This document shows positions 1 to 6,701 of a stretch of 64,000 nt of DNA, one piece after another. The stretch spans positions 1 to 64,000 of the forward strand of contig NZ_JABMCB010000179.1 of NCBI RefSeq assembly GCF_013359935.1, in the 5' to 3' direction. The notes beneath the pieces were generated by a model, which had not been told where the DNA came from, ran no database searches, and saw nothing but the letters and a program-made list of their open reading frames with translations. The first letter of the stretch is position 1; every line of letters begins with the position of its first letter. A program made the position numbers and the translations under genes. This DNA comes from Paenibacillus xylanilyticus. Its GTDB lineage: Bacteria > Bacillota > Bacilli > Paenibacillales > Paenibacillaceae.

Positions 1-57
1 CGCCTCCAATTTCAATTCCAAGGAGTACCGCCGGAAAGTTTGTCCTTTTTTAGCCAT
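1..57 (-). CDS. IS3-family transposase OrfA, N-terminal fragment (runs off window)
   Basis: Nineteen codons reading MAKKGQTFRRYSLELKLEA, then the window ends. The basic start followed by a Tyr-Ser-x-Glu-Leu-Lys-x-Glu-Ala stretch is typical of the helix-turn-helix OrfA of IS3/IS150-like elements, which acts with OrfB (DDE integrase) to move the element. The ATG is preceded by AAGGGGA at a suitable distance. Whether the element is intact cannot be told from here. Confidence 0.6.
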   Translation of the reverse strand, partial: MAKKGQTFRRYSLELKLEA

Positions 58-141
58 AAAAAAATCCCCTTCGTTTGGCAAGATTAAGTCCATCTTAACA
101 GATGTCTTTTTTCTCTTGTCTACTAAAAGGGGATAATACCA
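1..141 (-). mobile_element. IS3-family insertion sequence, left end only
   Basis: The outermost visible part of an insertion sequence that continues beyond the window start. It holds the first codons of a transposase OrfA (57 down to 1) with an AAGGGGA ribosome site just upstream. Read on the minus strand, a TG-initiated end (TGGTATTATCCCC) lies at about 141, which is where IS3-type terminal inverted repeats start. The second inverted repeat and the target duplication are outside the window, so the boundary at 141 is inferred. Confidence 0.6.
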
Positions 142-218
142 TTCAGGCGGCCTTTTCTTTTTGCTGCACGTGTCTGCCTCGTTCCAATTGCCTTAGCATC
201 GTCCCCTGTAAAGAAACA

Positions 219-827
219 CTATTCTTTCTGCTGCTGTGGTGGAGTTTTACTTTTCTTGGGTTTAGATGGTTCATCCACATGTTGAGACAATGTCGAGAAC
301 AGTTGAAAAACCTCCTGATCTCCCTTCTGTTCATTCCGTTTCGTATATGGCTCACACATTTTCGTAATATCCCTATACAGCTGTTCGACTTCCTCACGGC
401 TCGCATATAACGTCATGTCCGAGATTTGTCCAAACATGTTGTCACTACGCTCTGCCTGTTTCATAAACATCTGCCGGCTCTGCTCATACATTTCATTCAA
501 TAGTTTAAGTGTCTCTGAACGGAATACCTGCTTCAGTGGAGAGTGGTCCTCTTCTTCATGACGAAGATGAATTTCCCCCTGAAAGGGTTCGTAATATTTG
601 GCAATGATTCCATTAATCTCTCGGGTGGATACGAGTGTAAGCAAACCGATCTTCTCGAGTTTTTTCACGTGATAATGTACTTTCGCGGGTACTTCACCAA
701 GTTTGTCGGCTATCTCTTTCACAGTAGAAGGTCTACCCTGTTTATTAAACATATTCAGAATCTGGATCCGATACGGGTCGGAGTAGATCTTAATCTCTTC
801 GATCGTTGACAATACTTTCTGCTGCAT
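219..827 (-). CDS. ArsR-like winged-helix transcriptional regulator
   Basis: A 202-residue DNA-binding protein. Residues about 10-75 form a winged helix of the ArsR/HTH_20 type: a SDPYRIQILNMF start, a recognition helix around VKEIADKLGEVPAKVHYHVKKLE, then a wing. The rest is helical and charged and may sense a ligand or dimerise. It ends in a Lys/Gln-rich tail. The ATG is preceded by GAGGA. It lies 105 bp downstream of an MFS exporter on the same strand, so it probably controls that exporter and itself. Ligand unknown. Confidence 0.8.
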   Translation of the reverse strand: MQQKVLSTIEEIKIYSDPYRIQILNMFNKQGRPSTVKEIADKLGEVPAKVHYHVKKLEKIGLLTLVSTREINGIIAKYYEPFQGEIHLRHEEEDHSPLKQVFRSETLKLLNEMYEQSRQMFMKQAERSDNMFGQISDMTLYASREEVEQLYRDITKMCEPYTKRNEQKGDQEVFQLFSTLSQHVDEPSKPKKSKTPPQQQKE

Positions 828-932
828 ACCTGTATCCTCATTTCCGGGGTACCTGTTGCCCTTATATATGCATATTATACCGTTCAGTCCCGCCCCCGGT
901 CAAAACAGGTCTTAAAAGGAAAAAGGATTTGA

Positions 933-2210
933 TTAGATACTGCGCCGGAATGTTTTGCTCAGAAGAAGGAATATTGCAGACATTGCTAGCAATATGCCAC
1001 AGCCAATAAATAACAACGGTGTAGACACCCATTCTGCAGCCGCACCTGAAACCAGACTTCCAAGCGGTATAGCGCTAACACACAGCATGCTTTGCAGGGC
1101 AGAAACCCGGCCAAGCATGCCAGAAGGTGTAACCTCCATCATATAGGAGGCGAGTGGTGTTGTGGCAAGTGGTATACCCAGCCCCATCATCAAACAAAAA
1201 ATCGCTGCCAGTGGTAACTGGTTCGTTGACATATACGCAGGAAGCGCGGTCATTGCATAACTAAGTCCCAGCAGGATAATTCCACTAATAATCAATACAC
1301 TTTTAGGGTAGCTGCTGCCTCTGTGAGTCATCCACAGCCCACTCAGCACCATGCCCCCCACCATCAACCCACTGAGCAGACTTAATCCGCCTGCACCGGC
1401 ATGCAGAATGTCGATCACGTATGGTGTACGGAGAACGTTGAAGGGCATCAGACAGAAGTTAACGAAGGCGAATAGAATCGAGGTAATAAGCAGCAAGGCA
1501 TGTTTGCGTATAAAGCGAAAGGCTTCAATCATGTCTGTAAGCAAGCCTTGGGGAGCACTGAGGGAAGAATCCTTCTCCGGTGACACGTCCTCCGTCTTCG
1601 GTGATGAAGGATATACAACGCGACTCATGAGCACAGCACTCCATGCAAACAGACCTGCATCAATTAAAATCGTCCATGTAATTCCAACAGTTGCAATGAG
1701 TGCACCTGCTACAGCAAGCCCGCCAAGTTCTGCCAACCGGGTTGCCGAAGATGACATGGCATTGCCGGAAAGAAGCAACGATTGAGGCAGCAGTCTCGGC
1801 ACACTGGACATTTCGGCTGGTGACGAGAAGCATTCAAGCAATGAATTCAGAATGGTAACAACGAACAAATGCCATACTTGCAGTTCTCCCATACCAAACA
1901 GCAGTGCCGTAATTCCAACGAGCAACCCCCGACCTGAATTCGTCAGCACGATGACCTTCTTCGGCGACATTCTATCCACGATCGCACCGGCAAAAAGACC
2001 CAACAGAATATTCGGCAAGAAGTTGACCGCGAGCAGCGTCCCCATTAGCAGTTTCGAACCTGTCAGCATATACACCATCCAGCTATAGGCAATCGAATCA
2101 ATGGAATCACCAAACCTGGCTACCATCTTCCCGAGCATAAACTGCATATAAGGTTTGACCTGTATTAACTCACCAATTCCTTGCTTGCTTACTGCTGTAC
2201 CCTCGCTCAT
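933..2210 (-). CDS. MFS transporter (macrolide/multidrug exporter type)
   Basis: A polytopic membrane protein of 425 residues with about 12 hydrophobic segments and the MFS loop motif (DRMSPKKVIVLTNSGRG, between segments 2 and 3). It resembles the MFS_3/Mef-like exporters. I chose the start MSEGTAVSK: it has an upstream AGGGCGGA, whereas the ATG twelve codons earlier has no ribosome site and lies inside the proposed operator. A winged-helix regulator follows on the same strand. Substrate not predictable. Confidence 0.85.
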   Translation of the reverse strand: MSEGTAVSKQGIGELIQVKPYMQFMLGKMVARFGDSIDSIAYSWMVYMLTGSKLLMGTLLAVNFLPNILLGLFAGAIVDRMSPKKVIVLTNSGRGLLVGITALLFGMGELQVWHLFVVTILNSLLECFSSPAEMSSVPRLLPQSLLLSGNAMSSSATRLAELGGLAVAGALIATVGITWTILIDAGLFAWSAVLMSRVVYPSSPKTEDVSPEKDSSLSAPQGLLTDMIEAFRFIRKHALLLITSILFAFVNFCLMPFNVLRTPYVIDILHAGAGGLSLLSGLMVGGMVLSGLWMTHRGSSYPKSVLIISGIILLGLSYAMTALPAYMSTNQLPLAAIFCLMMGLGIPLATTPLASYMMEVTPSGMLGRVSALQSMLCVSAIPLGSLVSGAAAEWVSTPLLFIGCGILLAMSAIFLLLSKTFRRSI

Positions 2211-2228
2211 TAGGAGTCCGCCCTTCAA

Positions 2229-2308
2229 CGTTAAAATATTTTTCATGTTAATATTATTTTAACGTAACAATTTACGAAATCAATCCCTTCGTGAAAATTT
2301 TTTTAACG
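2229..2308. promoter_or_regulatory. Candidate operator: three TTTTAACG boxes upstream of the MFS gene
   Basis: CGTTAAAATA at 2229-2238 and TATTTTAACG at 2255-2264 form a perfect 10-bp inverted repeat with 16 bp between. A third TTTTAACG lies at 2301-2308. A second palindrome, GTTAA..TTAAC, overlaps the first. The boxes sit directly upstream of the chosen MFS start, where a repressor would block transcription. The winged-helix protein at 219-827 is the obvious candidate ligand. Confidence 0.5.
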
Positions 2309-2320
2309 AATTGCCCATAT

Positions 2321-2362
2321 GGCTAAAAACGACAAAAAGACCCCATCGAGATGCATGGAGTC
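2321..2362 (-). terminator. Rho-independent terminator after the Gfo/Idh/MocA gene
   Basis: On the minus strand GACTCCAT pairs with ATGGGGTC (8 bp, one G-U), followed by TTTTTGTCGTTTTT. It lies 16 bp after the stop of the oxidoreductase gene. Confidence 0.75.
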
Positions 2363-2378
2363 GGATCTTAATACATAT

Positions 2379-3389
2379 TTAAATTAAGGATACCCGCTGA
2401 CGAGTCCGAGCGGATTGCAAGCATGCATCAATGACACGCATGTTTGCTATCGTATTTTCCGGAGTAAATGGCAGTGGTGTTCCTTCCAGCACTGCTGCTG
2501 CAAAGGTTTCCGCCTGCAAAACATAAGAATTGGATACCGATACACGTTCTTCCCGGCTGACCGAATCCGTATGAATAATGATCTGTGGTGGAATGTCACT
2601 ATTCTCCCAGCCAAACACTTTCGGCAATTCAATTCGTCCGTCGGTACCGAGAATTTCCATCTCGGCTCTTCCGGAAGCCCACATGCCGCAGTCAAATGTT
2701 AACGCCACAGAACCGGGAAATTCCACAAGGCCTGATGCCATCATATCTACCCCGTCATGTTCGTCGGAGAACAAGGCATGAACTGTAACTGCTTCGGGCT
2801 CTTGTCCCAGGTACATACGCGCTGCTGAAATGGGATATACCCCAAGGTCGAACAACGACCCGCCGCCCATGTCCCGTTTAAACCTGACATTGTCCTTATC
2901 ATCCGCAGTGTTGCAAGTAAAATTGCCATGGATCGCGCGAACAGCACCAATCTCTCCACTCGCAATGATCTCCTGAACACGTCGATGCTTGGGATGATAA
3001 CGATACATGATGGCTTCTGCGAAAAGAACGCCGTACTCCTTGCATGCCTGAATCATTTCGGCAGACTCGTCCGCATTCAATGCGGCAGGCTTCTCACATA
3101 ATACATGCTTTCCAGCCTGAGCAGCTTTGATCGTCCATTCCTTGTGCATGTGGTTCGGCAACGGAATATATACAGCCTCGATATCGGGATCAGCAATGAG
3201 CTCTTCATAACTGCCATAGCTTCTGGCAATGTCCAACTCTTCGGCGAGAGCTTCGGCTTTTTCCTTGCTGCGACTGGCAATTGCGAGCACTTCTCCCCGT
3301 TCGGATTGCTGGATCGCCGGAATTACCGCATTTCTTGCAATTGTGGATGTACCAAGTACTCCCCACTGTAGCTGCCTATTCATGCTCAT
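2379..3389 (-). CDS. Gfo/Idh/MocA family NAD(P)-dependent oxidoreductase
   Basis: A 336-residue sugar or inositol dehydrogenase-like enzyme. The N-terminus has a Rossmann fold (WGVLGTSTIARNAVIPAI). The family signature E-K-P (LCEKPAALN) is near residue 95, and a C-terminal alpha/beta domain has the conserved GGGSLFDLGVYP. It should move hydride between NAD(P) and a sugar-like substrate; the substrate is not known. The start ATG overlaps the stop of the upstream RTP-like gene (ATGA), with GAAAGGAAG before it, so the two are translationally coupled. A terminator follows. Confidence 0.88.
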   Translation of the reverse strand: MSMNRQLQWGVLGTSTIARNAVIPAIQQSERGEVLAIASRSKEKAEALAEELDIARSYGSYEELIADPDIEAVYIPLPNHMHKEWTIKAAQAGKHVLCEKPAALNADESAEMIQACKEYGVLFAEAIMYRYHPKHRRVQEIIASGEIGAVRAIHGNFTCNTADDKDNVRFKRDMGGGSLFDLGVYPISAARMYLGQEPEAVTVHALFSDEHDGVDMMASGLVEFPGSVALTFDCGMWASGRAEMEILGTDGRIELPKVFGWENSDIPPQIIIHTDSVSREERVSVSNSYVLQAETFAAAVLEGTPLPFTPENTIANMRVIDACLQSARTRQRVSLI

Positions 3390-3760
3390 CTTCCTTTCGT
3401 CCCGTAATTGTCCTCTTCTGCCTTGTGCAGCATGCCGAGACATCGGTCAAGATCCGCCTTGACCTGCTTTTTGTACAATTCGGCTTTCTCCGCTCCATCA
3501 TCCGTAAAGTGATATAAAACGATCTCCTGAAAGTCCACTTTGGGATCGTTGCCCTTCAGTTTCTTCGTCCGATAAAAAACACCCTGCTGTACCAATTCAT
3601 GCAAAGCTCGATATACCTCGCTCTGAGGCGGCACATAACCGTAAGCTTTGAACTCCTCCTTCATCGCCTCCAGCATTTCGTAACCATATCCTCTGTGCTG
3701 TTCAACCATTGTGATAAGATACAGCTTGATAAACGCCCGCTGGGCAATCATAAAAGCCAC
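3386..3760 (-). CDS. rtp: Replication terminator protein (RTP) homologue, winged helix
   Basis: A small winged-helix protein of 124 residues. It matches the Bacillus subtilis replication terminator protein along almost its whole length as I recall it: QRAFIKLYLITM-EQ near the start, SEVYRALHEL in the recognition region, EIVLYHF, and LYKKQ..LDRC in the dimerising helix. RTP binds Ter sites as pairs of dimers and stops one replication fork. I chose the GTG at 3760, which has GGGGGG six bases before it; the upstream ATG has no room for a ribosome site. The gene is coupled to an oxidoreductase, which is unlike B. subtilis. It could be a PadR-like regulator built on the same fold. Confidence 0.75.
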   Translation of the reverse strand: MAFMIAQRAFIKLYLITMVEQHRGYGYEMLEAMKEEFKAYGYVPPQSEVYRALHELVQQGVFYRTKKLKGNDPKVDFQEIVLYHFTDDGAEKAELYKKQVKADLDRCLGMLHKAEEDNYGTKGR

Positions 3761-3921
3761 GTGTGTTCCCCCCATCCTCTACTGCTCTACTTCGTATTAT
3801 AAAACTTGTGTTCGGTTTCTGCCATCATTCTCCGTTTTTCCTGAGTAAACAGCAGGCGAGAATGATAGAGGAACGGCGAAGCAGAAATGATCGACAGAAC
3901 GAATTGCGGGTTTATTATTAT

Positions 3922-4066
3922 GAATTTTTCATATGTTGATTTTTTAAAATAATAACCAAAGCGAAGGGTCACATCGGCAATTAAGATCTTTAAAACGTAA
4001 TGCCCTAGTGAAACAAGTGTAATAACTGGTCAAGTGGCGATTCTATTTAGAATTTTTCATACGTTG
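3922..4066. repeat. Two direct 17-bp repeats GAATTTTTCATAYGTTG next to the RTP homologue
   Basis: GAATTTTTCATATGTTG at 3922-3938 and GAATTTTTCATACGTTG at 4050-4066 differ at one base and have the same orientation, 128 bp apart. Both lie in the 312-bp gap upstream of the RTP-like gene, which is otherwise AT-rich and empty of genes. They could be binding sites of that protein (autoregulation or fork arrest). This is inference. Confidence 0.5.
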
Positions 4067-4072
4067 TAACTT

Positions 4073-5221
4073 TCAATTCTTGAGGTTGCCTTTCGGTACA
4101 GAACCTACAATCCATTTTCCCCAGCTCACACGAGAGATGCACCATGTAAGTCCGCAGGATAAAGTCAAAGCAAGCAGCCAGGTCAGGATCATTCGTATTG
4201 TCGGATTGAATCCCCAGGCAACGTACAACTGTTCATCCGGAATATAACTGTAACGCAGCATGAGCATATGCATCAGGTAACCACCATAAGAAACACTGCC
4301 AATCCATCCAAGCCATCCCACTGCCATATGGTTGTGCAATTTGCCTGCCAACTGATACATGACCATAATGGACGCAATCAGAAAGATTGCCATATCTGGT
4401 CTGATCAGGCTGACGGTATAAAACGTGATCTGTATTCCTTCCGGCTTTTGAAATTCCAGCATTAATAAATATGTAAACCGAAGACCCAGTGTTATAAACA
4501 CCATCCAGTATACCCAGCGCAATCGATGAACCCACAGATTCCATTTCCCGACCGATAATCCGGCAGCAGCTCCAAGTACAAAGTAGAAAAAGAAATACAG
4601 GAAATTGCGGTCCGCATAGGTTGTAAATGCATCTGTCAGAACCGGAATGTTCAAACGCTCCATAAACCGCGCTATATTTCCCAGTTGATCCGCTAGCACG
4701 AGGTATACTGCTCCAGCAATCAGGACAGCCACCAGGCGTCCTCGGGATTCATAACGGTTGTATACATGTCGTATGGCTCTTAAAAACAACGGGAACAGCA
4801 AGTAAAATTGAATCAGCATAATGATGTACCAAAAATGAGAGGTCGTTTTGCCGGTAATTAACTTCAAACCTAGCTCGGGAAGATCCTGCCAGCCAAAACC
4901 GCCCCACCCTTGGGGAGTAAGTGTGAAATAAACAAGCGACCATACTACATATGGGGCGATAACATCTGTTAATCTTTTCTGCATAAACCGGCCGTAATTC
5001 AGCTGCTCTCCCGTGTTATAGAACAAAACCATGCCCGTTATGAAAATAAACAAGGGGACAGCAAATTTGGAAACCATCAACAAAATAGCCAGTAATACTC
5101 CATCTTCCAGGCCCGCCTCAGGAACCAAAGAAAAATGGGCGATGGAATGCTGGAGTACAACGGCCGCAAAGGCAATCCCTCTCAGACTTTCAATTTCAAC
5201 AATTCGTTCTTTCCGTGGCAT
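4073..5221 (-). CDS. Acyltransferase family 3 membrane protein
   Basis: A 382-residue integral membrane protein with about ten hydrophobic segments. It opens with ESLRGIAFAAVVLQHS, the family arrangement with an Arg-Gly and a His in the first membrane helix. This family (OafA/WpsG/YfiQ-like) puts acetyl or other acyl groups on cell-surface sugars or peptidoglycan. AAGGCGG precedes the ATG. It stands alone, so its acceptor is unknown. Confidence 0.82.
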   Translation of the reverse strand: MPRKERIVEIESLRGIAFAAVVLQHSIAHFSLVPEAGLEDGVLLAILLMVSKFAVPLFIFITGMVLFYNTGEQLNYGRFMQKRLTDVIAPYVVWSLVYFTLTPQGWGGFGWQDLPELGLKLITGKTTSHFWYIIMLIQFYLLFPLFLRAIRHVYNRYESRGRLVAVLIAGAVYLVLADQLGNIARFMERLNIPVLTDAFTTYADRNFLYFFFYFVLGAAAGLSVGKWNLWVHRLRWVYWMVFITLGLRFTYLLMLEFQKPEGIQITFYTVSLIRPDMAIFLIASIMVMYQLAGKLHNHMAVGWLGWIGSVSYGGYLMHMLMLRYSYIPDEQLYVAWGFNPTIRMILTWLLALTLSCGLTWCISRVSWGKWIVGSVPKGNLKN

Positions 5222-5303
5222 AACGTCCAGCCGCCTTTCTTGGTTTTCCCGTGAAAAATAAGTACAATTAAAATTAGGATATTAGAAGAACGGAGGGATT
5301 CAA

Positions 5304-5687
5304 ATCGCTGCTTCAGATCTAGAAACCACCACGATCGACTCCAAATATGTACAGCAGCATCTGGCGAATGAACGAACGTTTCTGGCCTGGGTACGCACGG
5401 GAATAGCCCTGGTCGGTGTCGGATTCCTTGCTGCCGGGTTGGGCTTCAATTCTTCTTCTTATGATCAGATTGCACACATTGCCGCGATTATAACAGGGGT
5501 TACCTCTCTGGTCAGCGGCGTTACCATTATCCTGTGTTCTGCGGCTTCGTATCACCGTAAACGCAGGCAAATTAATCAGCAAACGTTTCAAGCATCCACC
5601 CGATTGATTCGATTCCTGACTTTTATGCTGTTAGTCATTGGCCTGGCACTTGCTGTTCTGTTGTATGTATTATTATTCCCCGCCTAA
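5304..5687 (+). CDS. DUF202 (YidH-type) membrane protein, apparently with an ATC start
   Basis: The frame reads SKYVQQHLANERTFLAWVRTG followed by three hydrophobic segments, the hallmark of DUF202 proteins (about 110-130 residues, unknown role). The open frame begins after a TAG at 5283 and has no ATG, GTG or TTG before codon 46, inside the domain. GGAGG at 5292-5296 lies 7 bases before an ATC at 5304, which is the best-placed start and gives 127 residues. A gene finder limited to ATG/GTG/TTG would cut it to 82 residues at TTG 5439. A sequencing error at the start codon is an alternative. Confidence 0.7.
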   Translation: MAASDLETTTIDSKYVQQHLANERTFLAWVRTGIALVGVGFLAAGLGFNSSSYDQIAHIAAIITGVTSLVSGVTIILCSAASYHRKRRQINQQTFQASTRLIRFLTFMLLVIGLALAVLLYVLLFPA

Positions 5688-5734
5688 TTATTACACACCT
5701 GTCAATCATGTAATCCCAAGAAGGCATCACAGGG

Positions 5735-5764
5735 CAAAAGCCGGTTCCCCTAGGGAAACCGGCT
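5735..5764 (-). terminator. Strong hairpin between converging genes
   Basis: AGCCGGTT (5739-5746) pairs with AACCGGCT (5757-5764), extended by C-G pairs. On the minus strand it is followed by TTTTGCCC. It sits between the DUF202 gene (+) and the stress protein gene (-) and probably ends the latter; on the plus strand no T-run follows. Confidence 0.55.
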
Positions 5765-5868
5765 GATGGCCGCCTGACGGCTCGTACATTAAGCCAAGCA
5801 ACTACAACCCATACTTCTTCCTGTCCGTTGGGTTATGACTCCAGCGTGAAGTATACTGAAAATCAGGT

Positions 5869-6471
5869 TTACAAAAATGTGTTGTTGCCCATCCGTGTCG
5901 CTTTGTTCTGCGTTTCCAGTCTTCGTTCTTCCAGATCGAGATCCGAACGCTCTGCAGGCACATCCGTACCATGGGCAGTATATCTGTCCCGATTCAGATA
6001 GCTGGTACTGCTAAATACATCATATACGTCAGAATCCCGATCTGTGGAATCAACCAGCAGGAGGATTTTGCCGTTTTGCACATATTCCTCATACTGTCTG
6101 GCGTCCTCTTCCGGAATCCCTAAACCTACAAGTCCACCAACAAGTCCGCCAGCACCTGCGCCAACGGCGGCTCCCGTAAATGCTGCTGCAATTGGACCGG
6201 CTGCCAAAATGGGTCCGATCCCTGGAATCGCCAATGCTCCGATACCTGCCAGTAATCCGGCAACACCACCAAGTACTCCGCCTGTGGCTGCACCTGCTGC
6301 CACACCTTCTGGCGCCTTGGTTCCTGTTTCTTCACGAATAGCCTTCAGTTCATCCCGATCCTGCGTAACTACCGAAATTTCGTCTGAAGTGAATCCTTGC
6401 GCCTTCAAGCCCTCTATGGCCTGCGATGCCTCACGTTCTGTATCAAAAACACCTACGATTTTCTTCTGCAT
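5869..6471 (-). CDS. General stress protein with YflT domain and glycine zipper
   Basis: A 200-residue protein. Residues 1-60 are the YflT-like domain (KKIVGVFDTEREASQAIEGL, then SDEISVVTQD). A Gly/Ala-rich stretch around residues 65-125 resembles a glycine-zipper membrane segment, and the tail is charged. Members are induced by general stress in Bacillus. The chosen ATG has GAGGAGGGA before it; the longer frame lacks one. A promoter of SigB type lies just upstream. The molecular role is unknown. Confidence 0.8.
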   Translation of the reverse strand: MQKKIVGVFDTEREASQAIEGLKAQGFTSDEISVVTQDRDELKAIREETGTKAPEGVAAGAATGGVLGGVAGLLAGIGALAIPGIGPILAAGPIAAAFTGAAVGAGAGGLVGGLVGLGIPEEDARQYEEYVQNGKILLLVDSTDRDSDVYDVFSSTSYLNRDRYTAHGTDVPAERSDLDLEERRLETQNKATRMGNNTFL

Positions 6472-6517
6472 AGTGAATCCCTCCTCAGTGATTTGGGTGG
6501 TTCGCTTCGCTATGTTA

Positions 6518-6542
6518 TTACCCGCACCGTTTTCTTTTAAAC
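6518..6542 (-). promoter_or_regulatory. SigB-type promoter of the stress protein gene
   Basis: On the minus strand GTTTAA (6542-6537) and GGGTAA (6523-6518) are separated by exactly 13 bases, matching the SigB consensus GTTT-N13-15-GGGTAT. It lies 47 bp upstream of a YflT-domain gene, a typical SigB target. Whether this organism has SigB cannot be seen here. Confidence 0.6.
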
Positions 6543-6701
6543 GTTTCCATCGCAACATAAAGGATATAAATTTTATATTTTCAGCTTCATTTCATGAATA
6601 TGACATCGTTTCATAGAGTTATTATCCTCATATGGAACGTCTAGTGAAATGCAAGAATAGAAAACCTTTACAACATACAACAAGGGGAAATTCGTTAACT
6701 T

